Shown here: piece after piece, positions 1-5,846 of the stretch
Layout: every line of letters begins with the position of its first letter
How positions within the stretch are numbered: position 1 is the first letter of the stretch
Assembly: GCA_959605945.1 (NCBI GenBank)
Contig: CAUHGY010000058.1
Location: 1-11,303, forward strand
Source of the DNA: an uncultured Clostridia bacterium
Lineage (GTDB): Bacteria > Bacillota > Clostridia > Christensenellales > Borkfalkiaceae
Direction of reading: 5' to 3'
DNA: 11,303 nucleotides
Made by a program: the position numbers and the translations under genes
The notes under the pieces: generated by a model
What the model was told of the DNA's origin: nothing
What the model saw: the letters and a program-made list of their open reading frames with translations, nothing else
The model's database searches: none

Positions 1-51
1 GTCATCTGAAAAAAGTAAAACATCCGATCTGTTTATCAAAAAAATTTTCAT
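1..51 (-). CDS. Start of an unidentified gene, cut by the window edge
   Basis: An ATG at 49-51 on the minus strand opens 17 codons without a stop to the window edge (begins MKIFLINRSDVLL). It lies 12 bases downstream of the stop of the membrane protein gene at 64-525. A G-run (GGGGGG at 55-60, minus sense) sits just upstream and can act as a ribosome binding site. The position suggests the second gene of the same small operon. The fragment is too short to assign a family, and only the start context supports it being a real gene. Confidence 0.45.
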   Translation of the reverse strand, partial: MKIFLINRSDVLLFSDD

Positions 52-63
52 AGTCCCCCCCAT

Positions 64-525
64 TTAAATCAGTTTCATATAATATACGAGGGTAGCAATC
101 AGAACAATAAGGACTACTAATGATGCAGAAACAATTTTTCTTGTTTTATGCGTTTCGTCCTGATTTCGAATGATTACGATAAGCACAATTGCAGATAGGA
201 ACGCGCATATCCCTGCAAGAACGGGTTGAGCAATCCGATATACTTGAATGACTTGGTTCGAAAGTTCTTGTAAACCATCTAAGTTGATTTTATATAACGC
301 TCTGAAAGAATCATTCAGCAAAAAAAGACCTAATGTTATGATTGTGACTGCTATTAAAATCAAATAATAGAAAGCCATGCCGATAGCCGCCACGCCTATG
401 AATATTTTTGACAAAACAGGCAAAATTGCAGCAATTGCGATCAACCAATTGATACGAAGCAATGTTCGGCAAAGCCTGTCTTTGAATTGCATTTGCTGCA
501 AAGTCTTTTCCACCATCCTCACCAC
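64..525 (-). CDS. Small four-helix membrane protein of unknown function
   Basis: The 153-residue product has a short charged N-terminus and four hydrophobic segments at about residues 25-44, 47-70, 100-119 and 130-149. A polar linker (about 71-99) separates the two pairs. No signal peptide, catalytic motif or known domain is visible, so it is an integral membrane protein of unknown role. It has its own consensus sigma-A promoter (544-572), which puts the transcript start only about 12 bases before the first ATG. The N-terminus (MVRMVEK) holds two ATG and two GTG codons within 13 bases, and none has a well-spaced Shine-Dalgarno, so the start is uncertain by a few residues. A second gene seems to follow at 51. 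It lies on the side of the tRNA scar (776-819) that I infer to be mobile element, so it is probably element cargo. Confidence 0.7.
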   Translation of the reverse strand: MVRMVEKTLQQMQFKDRLCRTLLRINWLIAIAAILPVLSKIFIGVAAIGMAFYYLILIAVTIITLGLFLLNDSFRALYKINLDGLQELSNQVIQVYRIAQPVLAGICAFLSAIVLIVIIRNQDETHKTRKIVSASLVVLIVLIATLVYYMKLI

Positions 526-543
526 ACTGTAAACTTTTGTTAT

Positions 544-572
544 ATTATATCAAAAAAAGCCTTTGTTGTCAA
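544..572 (-). promoter_or_regulatory. Consensus sigma-A promoter for the 64-525 operon
   Basis: Read on the minus strand, TTGACA (567-572) is followed by a 17-base spacer and TATAAT (544-549). Both hexamers match the housekeeping consensus exactly. Transcription should begin near 537, leaving a leader of about a dozen bases before the ATG at 525, with no room for a normal ribosome binding site. Confidence 0.8.
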
Positions 573-581
573 TAATATATG

Positions 582-762
582 TATAGAACGCAATGATTTT
601 GCCTTTATCGGAAGATTTTTACACCTTTTATTTACACCCAAATTACCCCCATACAGAAACACATAAGATGAAAGCTACCGCGTATAACGCAAAAAAGACA
701 AAAAAATAAGCGTTCATAGTGGACAAAACGTCTTAAAAAGGCTATAACGCACACTATAACGC
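582..762. repeat. TATAACGC-type repeats beside the tRNA scar
   Basis: TATAACGC occurs three times, at 683-690, 743-750 and 755-762. The last two sit inside CTATAACGC units whose starts are 12 bases apart. Two near copies with an extra G are TATAGAACGC at 582-591 and the inverted CTATGAACGC at 710-719. They cluster in non-coding DNA on the inferred element side of the tRNA fragment, the nearest ending 14 bases before it. Placement, spacing and mixed orientation fit arm-type binding sites of a tyrosine recombinase or its excisionase. That role is inferred, because no recombinase gene is in the window. Confidence 0.5.
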
Positions 763-775
763 TTAATTCTTATTG

Positions 776-819
776 CTCCTAAGGGGCAGTTGTGGGTTCG
801 ATTCCCGCCGGGAGTACCA
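776..819 (+). other. Attachment-site scar: 3' half of a tRNA-Arg(CCU) gene
   Basis: The segment reads as the anticodon loop and everything 3' of it: loop CTCCTAA (776-782, anticodon CCT at 778-780 after U33), 3' anticodon strand GGGGC (783-787), four-base variable region (788-791), T-stem GTGGG (792-796), T-loop TTCGATT (797-803), T-stem CCCGC (804-808), acceptor strand CGGGAGT (809-815), discriminator A and encoded CCA (817-819). Upstream bases supply no pairing anticodon strand, D-arm or 5' acceptor strand, so it cannot be a working tRNA. Homology starting in the anticodon loop and running to the 3' end is the common footprint of tyrosine-recombinase integration. The isoacceptor call rests on the loop alone. 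Confidence 0.7.
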
Positions 820-823
820 AGTG

Positions 824-856
824 AAGGCTTGATTTTTTATAGATCAAGCCTTTTGA
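824..856 (+). terminator. Hairpin terminator after the tRNA end
   Basis: AAGGCTTGAT (824-833) pairs perfectly with ATCAAGCCTT (843-852) around a nine-base loop, followed by a short T-run. It starts five bases after the CCA end, so it is most likely the original terminator of the tRNA gene and part of the pre-integration chromosome. Confidence 0.75.
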
Positions 857-884
857 ATAATTGAAAAAAGAGAGAAAAGATTCT

Positions 885-1468
885 ATGAAAGTAATCGGAA
901 TTAACGGCAGCGGTAGAAAAGACGGGAATACCGCTATTTTAATAAAAACAATTTTTGAAGTTTTGCAAAGCCAAAATATCGAAACGTAACTTATTAATTA
1001 CCCGACGTTGCTATTGCCCCATGTAGATTATGCGAGGGCGGACAATGACTTGCCTGTATGAAAAAAGATTCCTGTATTTACAAAGACGACGATTTTCATA
1101 TCCTCTACGATAAAATAGCGCGAGCGGACGGCTTGATTTTGGGCTCTCCCGTTTACGGAGCGGATATAACGGTAAAAATGAAAACCTTTCTTGACAGATT
1201 AGGCATCGCGAGCATGAACAATCCGAAAGTTTTAAGGCGCAAACCTGCGGCGGGCGTTGTCGCCGTGCGCAGGGGCGGCGGTATTGCCGCCGTGGACAGC
1301 CTCAATCATTTTATGTTGTTTAAGGAAATGCTCGTGGTCGGTTCTACCTATTGGAACATGGTTTACGGGAAAGATATAGGCGATGTTTTGAGCGACGACG
1401 AGGGCCTTGCGAATATGCGCAACATAGGCGAAAACATGGCATGGCTCTTAAAGAAAATAAATTCATAA
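885..1468 (+). pseudogene. Broken iron-sulfur flavoprotein / NADPH-dependent FMN reductase
   Basis: The start gives MKVIGINGSGRKDGNTAIL, the flavodoxin-fold FMN phosphate loop (GSGRKDGNT) of the multimeric flavodoxin/iron-sulfur flavoprotein family. The C-terminal half is intact from 1058: ADGLILGSPVYGADI (second FMN loop), then a normal end (MAWLLKKINS). Between them are three lesions. TAA at 987-989 replaces a probable Glu codon. A one-base loss around 997-1001 shifts the frame, since VAIAPCRLCEGGQ only appears in the next frame. TGA at 1046-1048 falls where the cysteine cluster (CRLCEGGQ, LACMKKDSC) expects another Cys. Its length, about 194 codons, is normal, so nothing was truncated. The gene is clearly dead. 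The ATG at 1058 opens only the second half and is unlikely to be a real start. Its GC content looks higher than that of the operon to its right. Confidence 0.88.
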
Positions 1469-1540
1469 TTCATAAAATTATTAATATCAAACATCTTAAT
1501 GCGGCTGAACGAATGAAATAAAAGAAAAGTAAAGCATAAA

Positions 1541-1609
1541 ACAACGATTTACATCCCCGGCATTACAACCGAATACATCTATTTTCGCGGCGATATAGAG
1601 AACAAATGA
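1541..1609 (+). pseudogene. Short unidentified coding remnant
   Basis: The 298 bases between the flavoprotein pseudogene and the next gene hold no complete gene. One frame here reads like the C-terminus of a protein (IPGITTEYIYFRGDIENK, then TGA at 1607). It is less AT-rich than its surroundings, as the neighbouring pseudogene is. An in-frame TGA at 1514 and the absence of any ATG make it at most a remnant. I cannot name the parent family. Confidence 0.3.
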
Positions 1610-1611
1610 AA

Positions 1612-1643
1612 AAGCACGTTTCTTTTCTGAAAGAAACGTGCTT
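1612..1643 (-). terminator. Strong terminator closing the large operon
   Basis: AAGCACGTTTCTT (1612-1624) pairs perfectly with AAGAAACGTGCTT (1631-1643). With one extra T-A pair this gives a 14-bp stem and a four-base loop. On the minus strand the stem runs into TTTTTCATTT, the expected U-tract. On the plus strand the following bases (CCCTTGATTTT) are a poorer tail. It therefore most likely ends the minus-strand operon whose last gene stops at 1767. Confidence 0.8.
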
Positions 1644-1766
1644 CCCTTGATTTTAAATTTCAAAATAATTTATTCAAGTCGTTTAAGACTTTCTCATGTG
1701 CGTCCCAGATAGAGAGCTCCCGAGTCATTAACATAAATTAAAATAAAAGTTTAATTAATAAATTTT

Positions 1767-2321
1767 TTAATTTTCTATGGTTATCGCAAAAATATGAATA
1801 AGCAAATTCTCAGGAAATATTAATTCTTTTATCTCTATTTTCGAATTAACATTTATTGAGAAATGATGTATTTTAACTTCTAATTCGACATCTCCTGCAG
1901 TTTCTATTAAAATAGGCTCATAATATTTTGTGTCTTTAATCAAGTAATCCCATTCTTTTCCTTTTGGTGGATAACTTGTCCAATCCAGAATCTCTAAACA
2001 AATAATATCCTCTGAACCGTCTTCATAGAGTATTTTTATATTTTCGTTCGCATCTCCCCAATAAGCAAATCCCAAAAAATGTAATTTTTCAGCAAAATTA
2101 TCTATTAAAATAACTTGGTTTTGTAACTCAAAATTATCAAAAGTTCCTTGTGAAATTAAAAAGTCAATATTATCTTTACTTAAAGTCACATCTGAATTTT
2201 CATTCTTTATTAAAAAACAAATACCATCTAATCCGAAACTTTCGTTTCCTACAGGTATTTTCTTATAAAATAACTTGTGATTAAAATATTTTTTCAAATT
2301 AATTATTTTACAATTATCCAT
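1767..2321 (-). CDS. Beta-sandwich, carbohydrate-binding-like protein
   Basis: The 184-residue product has no signal peptide or membrane segment. Its layout resembles a beta-sandwich module often attached to bacterial glycoside hydrolases: an N-terminal 'INLKKYFNH' (7-15), a short 'GLDG' turn (30-33), a central LHFLGFAYWGDANE (80-93), then a strand with YEDGSED (99-105) and ILDWTSYP (111-118), and a closing strand 'LIHIFAITIE' (174-183). In such proteins the equivalent motifs are LG.A.NG, Y.DGT, SDW and HIFA.TL. That resemblance is from memory and is not proof of sugar binding. It stands alone here without a catalytic domain. It is the last gene of the operon and its ATG overlaps the preceding stop by eight bases (ATGGATAA), implying coupled translation. 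It could bind the glycan or glycoside that the operon modifies. Confidence 0.6.
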   Translation of the reverse strand: MDNCKIINLKKYFNHKLFYKKIPVGNESFGLDGICFLIKNENSDVTLSKDNIDFLISQGTFDNFELQNQVILIDNFAEKLHFLGFAYWGDANENIKILYEDGSEDIICLEILDWTSYPPKGKEWDYLIKDTKYYEPILIETAGDVELEVKIHHFSINVNSKIEIKELIFPENLLIHIFAITIEN

Positions 2322-3270
2322 TCTGATTACCTATAAAATAACTATATACAATATTTTCATTCTTTTTTACGAGCTCTATTTTTCTTAAAATGCTTTGCTT
2401 TTGGACTTCCGAACAGTTAATGCATTTGTATAACTTGAATTTCCAAGTAAATGATAAAAGATTCGAATATGCATTAATGAGCTCAGACATCTGTAGAGAT
2501 CTGTCTTTATAATTCTTTATTTTATCCGTTCCTGATAAAATCAATAAATATAGTTTAACGTTTTTTAGATAATCGGCTATCTTTTCTATATTTTTCAAAA
2601 ATTCATCCGTTTCTTTAATAAATAAGTTTTCATATTTTTCGATATTTTTTTGCGAGTAAAAAAAATTCTCTTTTAATTTTAAATTTAACTCACTCTCGTC
2701 CGTTTTATATTTTTTCTTACGCTTTCTCGGTCTAATAACAATACCGCTTTGTTTTTTTTCTAATTTTCCGAGCTTTTTGCACATTTTATATGACAAAAAA
2801 ACATTTTTAAGACTTACAACTTTTTCTATATATGTACTGCTGTTATTATATTCGTGATCAATAATATTAACCGAAAATTTATCCATGTCATATCCGTACG
2901 CTAATATGAAATGCCGAGAATGTTTTTTTAAATAACCGTCGGGACAACTTTCAAAATAATACCCGTCCACACCTAAAATTATCGGGTAACCTTTATCTAC
3001 ACATTTTTTTAAGCGGCTCATTGTAATATTTCTTCTAATAATTTTATATCCTTCACTTTTCTGTAAAATATTCTCTTTTATCAAAAAAGTATTTTCGGTT
3101 ATAAAATTATCCCTTATTTTCAAAAAATAATTTTGTATCAACTTAACAGGGTTTATATTTAATGCGCTTACGCCTGCCAAGAGCTGATGAAAATAGCAGT
3201 TTCTAAAAAAGAAATCGTTAAAAGGCTTTACACCTTTGATCATGTTTTTTGTTTTGCTCTTTTTTATCAT
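2314..3270 (-). CDS. BtrH_N-type acyltransferase-like protein (second copy)
   Basis: The 318-residue product resembles the BtrH N-terminal family (butirosin biosynthesis protein H), a papain/C39-peptidase-like fold used as an acyltransferase. A plausible triad is visible: Cys25 in RNCYFHQLL, His120 in SRHFILAYGYD, and Asp138 in NIIDHEYNN. The strand YPIILGVDGYYFES (95-108) precedes the His, as in that fold. Residues from about 165 on are Lys-rich and helical and could hold the carrier protein or the acceptor. In butirosin BtrH moves an acyl group from a carrier protein to an amine of the acceptor. Here a carrier protein gene lies ten bases upstream and the ribosome binding site GTGAGG precedes ATG 3270. 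The acceptor is unknown. A cysteine protease role is possible but less likely given the carrier proteins and ligase. Confidence 0.72.
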   Translation of the reverse strand: MIKKSKTKNMIKGVKPFNDFFFRNCYFHQLLAGVSALNINPVKLIQNYFLKIRDNFITENTFLIKENILQKSEGYKIIRRNITMSRLKKCVDKGYPIILGVDGYYFESCPDGYLKKHSRHFILAYGYDMDKFSVNIIDHEYNNSSTYIEKVVSLKNVFLSYKMCKKLGKLEKKQSGIVIRPRKRKKKYKTDESELNLKLKENFFYSQKNIEKYENLFIKETDEFLKNIEKIADYLKNVKLYLLILSGTDKIKNYKDRSLQMSELINAYSNLLSFTWKFKLYKCINCSEVQKQSILRKIELVKKNENIVYSYFIGNQNG

Positions 3271-3280
3271 AAGATAATCC

Positions 3281-3526
3281 TCACCGTTTTTCTCCGATAT
3301 TTAAATATTTTTTCTCCGTGAAATTTATAAATTCACCGACTGTATTCCATATTTTCCCGTCAAGTTCTTCAATATCAAACTCTATATCGAAAAGTTTTTC
3401 TATTTTTACCAAAACTCCTACGAAAGTCAAACTGTCCAGACTTAATTCTTTAATCACGGAATCTTCGGTTACTTTTTCATCCAATGCACATGCATTTTTA
3501 ATAATTTCAATTATTTTATCTTTCAT
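3281..3526 (-). CDS. Acyl carrier protein (second copy)
   Basis: The 81-residue product is a free-standing carrier protein. The phosphopantetheine attachment site is Ser32 in ELSLDSLTF, at the start of the second helix, followed by the usual helix (VLVKIEKLFDIEF) and a terminal helix with TVGEFINF. Length and acidic content fit the family. Its start overlaps the ligase gene by 11 bases, so the last ligase codons carry its translation start. Being placed between the ligase and a BtrH-type protein, it probably receives the adenylated acid and presents it for transfer. It is quite different in sequence from the other carrier protein (4769-4999), which argues for separate partners rather than a recent duplication. 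Confidence 0.9.
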   Translation of the reverse strand: MKDKIIEIIKNACALDEKVTEDSVIKELSLDSLTFVGVLVKIEKLFDIEFDIEELDGKIWNTVGEFINFTEKKYLNIGEKR

Positions 3527-4772
3527 ACCGTTTCTTTTTTCCGCTTTCCGTTTGCTCTATTTTTAAAACTTTTTCTATTTTATCCGGCATAAAATGTTTA
3601 TCGAGTTTTATTAAAAGCTGTCTTCTGAGATCTATCGAACCGATATTGCCCGTATATTGAAGTATAACTTCCGTTATTTGTTTATCATTTCTCAAGCTTT
3701 TTATAACACAGTCTGTCACTCCCACAATGTCTTTGACCTTTTCCTCTATCATTTCAGGAAAAATGTTTATTCCCGCCCTTATAATCATATTATCTTTTCT
3801 GCCTGTGATATAAAGATAACCGTCATTATCCTTTACTGCCGCGTCCCCCGTATAAAGCCAACCGCGCCGAATTTTTTTTCGTGTTAATTTTTTATTTCCA
3901 AGATATCCTCTCATAATGCTATCCGATTTGACTAAAAGTTCACCCTCAACTATCTTTACCTTAACCTTTCCGATAGGCTTTCCCACGCTGCCCGGCTTTA
4001 ACAAAAATTCCATAGGACAAAGAGCACTCACTCTCGGACTGTGTTCGGTAAGCCCATACACATTATAAAATTCCGTTTTGGGAAACCTGTTTTTTAAAAC
4101 AGACGCCGTTTTTGCCGTGAGTATTTCTCCGCTAAGAGCGCACTTCTTTACAAAATTATCATTTTTGTATACACGCGCAAGCATAATACATACAGACGGT
4201 GTAGTGCATATTACGTCAATTTGATTTTGATAAATAAATGTAGAAAGTAAATTCGGCATAAAAGGCTTTTCATAAAAATGAACGGTTAGCCCGTTAAAGA
4301 GAGCATACAGAAGTTCTCCCGTGATCGCCGAAATATGAATCAGCGGTCTGATTATACATATATTTCTCATTTCGGTTAAATCAAAATATGAAGAAATATA
4401 TTTTATATTTGAAAGAATATTTTTGTGAGTGAGCATAACTCCTTTCGGCTTCCCGGTACTTCCGCTTGTGAACATAATAAACGCTACATCGGAATAATTT
4501 TCTGAATAATTTTTCAATATTTTTTCATAATCATATAATTCACACTTATTATCGCCATTTATCGGAACTGCAGTTTTATTTGACGCAAGGGCTCTTAAAA
4601 TATTAAGGGCTTGCTCTTCTTTTGTTTTTCCACCGCAAAAAACATAATCGCATGCCGAATCGAAATACCCGCATATTTTTTCAAGTTGCGAATATGTTAT
4701 CCCGGAATTTGCGAATGCTTTCCTGTCTCCGTATTTTTTTAATACAGGTCTCAAACATTCCCATACCGTCAT
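3516..4772 (-). CDS. Acyl/aminoacyl-AMP ligase (ANL superfamily)
   Basis: The 418-residue enzyme is an adenylate-forming ligase. It would activate a carboxylic acid with ATP and pass it to a carrier-protein thiol. All core motifs are present in order: P-loop TSGSTGKPKG (102-111), YGLTE (239-243), YTGD (307-310), GRKDNMIIRAG (324-334) and a C-terminal Lys-rich stretch, SGKKKR (410-415), holding the likely catalytic Lys. The protein is shorter than the usual 500 or so residues. The shortfall is in the N-terminal subdomain, because the P-loop comes at residue 102. The acid specificity cannot be read with confidence, and no canonical Asp for alpha-amino group recognition is evident. It is flanked by two carrier protein genes and overlaps both (ATGA with the upstream one, 11 bases with the downstream one). 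A free CoA ligase is the alternative, but the context favours carrier loading, as with BtrJ in butirosin synthesis. Confidence 0.9.
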   Translation of the reverse strand: MTVWECLRPVLKKYGDRKAFANSGITYSQLEKICGYFDSACDYVFCGGKTKEEQALNILRALASNKTAVPINGDNKCELYDYEKILKNYSENYSDVAFIMFTSGSTGKPKGVMLTHKNILSNIKYISSYFDLTEMRNICIIRPLIHISAITGELLYALFNGLTVHFYEKPFMPNLLSTFIYQNQIDVICTTPSVCIMLARVYKNDNFVKKCALSGEILTAKTASVLKNRFPKTEFYNVYGLTEHSPRVSALCPMEFLLKPGSVGKPIGKVKVKIVEGELLVKSDSIMRGYLGNKKLTRKKIRRGWLYTGDAAVKDNDGYLYITGRKDNMIIRAGINIFPEMIEEKVKDIVGVTDCVIKSLRNDKQITEVILQYTGNIGSIDLRRQLLIKLDKHFMPDKIEKVLKIEQTESGKKKRYER

Positions 4773-4999
4773 ATGTATTTCTCCGTAAGGTTTATAAGGT
4801 CCTTTACCGTATTCAGTTCGTCAGGATTTAAATCGCTGTCGTCGAACATAATTCCGAATTTTTCTTCAAGTCCGACAATTACCGTTACAATACTCAAACT
4901 GTCCAGACCTATATCGCTTTTAAGATTCTGCTCCGGCGAAAGTTCCGTAGAACCTGTTACTTCCTCTATAACTTGGTAAACTTCATTAGTAATATCCAT
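4769..4999 (-). CDS. Acyl carrier protein (first copy)
   Basis: The 76-residue product is a typical carrier protein. Ser34 in DIGLDSLSIV is the phosphopantetheine site, and the rest follows the four-helix pattern (helix I with VYQVIEEVTG, helix II VTVIVGLEEKFGI, closing NTVKDLINLTEKYI). GLDSLS is nearer the fatty-acid/polyketide type than the peptidyl type. A good ribosome binding site, AGAGGAG, lies five bases before the ATG. The stop overlaps the ligase start as ATGA, so the two should be made in matched amounts. Its 5' neighbour, one base away, is the first BtrH_N-type gene. Confidence 0.92.
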   Translation of the reverse strand: MDITNEVYQVIEEVTGSTELSPEQNLKSDIGLDSLSIVTVIVGLEEKFGIMFDDSDLNPDELNTVKDLINLTEKYI

Positions 5000-5000
5000 T

Positions 5001-5846
5001 TTATCTCCTCTGTCTTACACTTTTAAAAAGCAATTTTTCCGTTTTTTTAATCTCGGATATTTTTTCATTCAATACTTGCGTACTTATTCTCCCTCGCGCA
5101 ATTCTCAGTTGTATATCTGTTACAATATTTTCGTAAAGACTGATCGTTTTTAACGAAAGCGCGTCAAAACTTTCGTCAAGTTCGGCTCTTTTCATCTGAC
5201 TTTCTAATTCTAACCATTGTATTGTTCTGTTTCTTAAAGTTTTGAGCACGAGAAATATATCTCGCAGCTTTAAAAGTGTTTCTTTATTTCCTTTCAAATC
5301 AAAAACAAATTCACATTGAGCCTTTTTCGAAAATATCTTCTCATATTCTTGCTTCTCTTTATTTTTATATTGTTCAGTTAAAAAATTGCGCGTTTCAAAA
5401 AAATACAAACTTTTACCGGCAAATATATCGTTTAGTTCTTTTTCTGAAAGAAAACCTTCTGACAACGGATAATTATTATAATATTTGTATCCTGCCCCGT
5501 TCTTTTCTACAGCAATATAGTGATCTTCTCGCCAAGGATAAAGTTTAGATTTTTTAAAAAAACTTTCATTCACTTGTATTAAATTCAGTCCACCGTGTCT
5601 GAATTTAAAAAAATCAAATACTTCATGTTTTGTAAGCCCTAACTCTTCTGATATGTCTTGTAGCCGTTTAAGCGGATAATTTTCATATTTAATATCTTTC
5701 ATAAAAAAATTCTCCGCCGCTTTATCTAACGTTTCATAACTTTCCGTATAAAGTATTCTTACATCCAACAAATCATTAAAATATGAAAGAAAATAGTTTT
5801 CAACACAAGAAAGAGACAATGCTTTTCTCAAATCTTCTTTAACCAT
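5001..5846 (-). CDS. BtrH_N-type acyltransferase-like protein (first copy)
   Basis: The 281-residue product matches the layout of the BtrH_N/C39-like fold. Cys14 in LSCVENYFLSYF starts the first helix, and a helical region (about 60-82) with LTKHEVFDFFKFRHGG follows. His109 in REDHYIAVEKNGAGYKYYNN gives the catalytic His, with Asn124/Asn125 or a nearby residue as the third member. The C-terminal 120 residues are charged and helical (coiled-coil-like around 195-275). It is probably a carrier-protein-dependent acyltransferase. It differs strongly from the second copy (2314-3270), whose third residue is Asp. The start overlaps the nucleotidyltransferase gene by eight bases (ATGGTTAA), with AGAGGT as ribosome binding site. 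Assignment rests on motif order only, so confidence is lower than for the second copy. Confidence 0.6.
   Translation of the reverse strand: MVKEDLRKALSLSCVENYFLSYFNDLLDVRILYTESYETLDKAAENFFMKDIKYENYPLKRLQDISEELGLTKHEVFDFFKFRHGGLNLIQVNESFFKKSKLYPWREDHYIAVEKNGAGYKYYNNYPLSEGFLSEKELNDIFAGKSLYFFETRNFLTEQYKNKEKQEYEKIFSKKAQCEFVFDLKGNKETLLKLRDIFLVLKTLRNRTIQWLELESQMKRAELDESFDALSLKTISLYENIVTDIQLRIARGRISTQVLNEKISEIKKTEKLLFKSVRQRR

Larger units (their letters stand above)
1..775. mobile_element. Probable end of an element integrated in a tRNA gene
   Basis: This stretch abuts a tRNA 3' half that has no 5' half. When an element integrates in a tRNA gene, the copy at the far end of the element is such a fragment, and DNA upstream of the fragment belongs to the element. 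By that logic bases 1-775 are the distal end of an element whose other end, with the rebuilt tRNA, lies to the left. The repeats at 582-762 and the self-contained operon at 1-572 fit. No integrase, mobilisation or phage gene is visible here, so the element type is unknown. Confidence 0.45.

Noticed and set aside
582..762. CRISPR array
   Set aside because: Repeats are 8-10 bases, irregularly spaced and mixed in orientation.
745..819. Complete tRNA gene
   Set aside because: The 5' acceptor strand, D-arm and 5' anticodon strand are missing; only the segment from the anticodon loop onward fits.
1046..1048. In-frame TGA at a cysteine-cluster position, possibly selenocysteine
   Set aside because: The same gene has a TAA at 987-989 and a frameshift near 997-1001, so recoding one TGA would not restore a protein. 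No selenocysteine-insertion hairpin stands out just after it.
1058..1468. Separate 136-residue gene starting at ATG 1058
   Set aside because: It begins in the middle of a flavodoxin-fold protein, without the first FMN-binding loop and without a ribosome binding site. It is the tail of the pseudogene.
3318..4979. Plus-strand open frames within the ligase and carrier protein genes
   Set aside because: They lie opposite strongly conserved motifs, have no family likeness or ribosome binding sites, and arise from AT-rich codon use.
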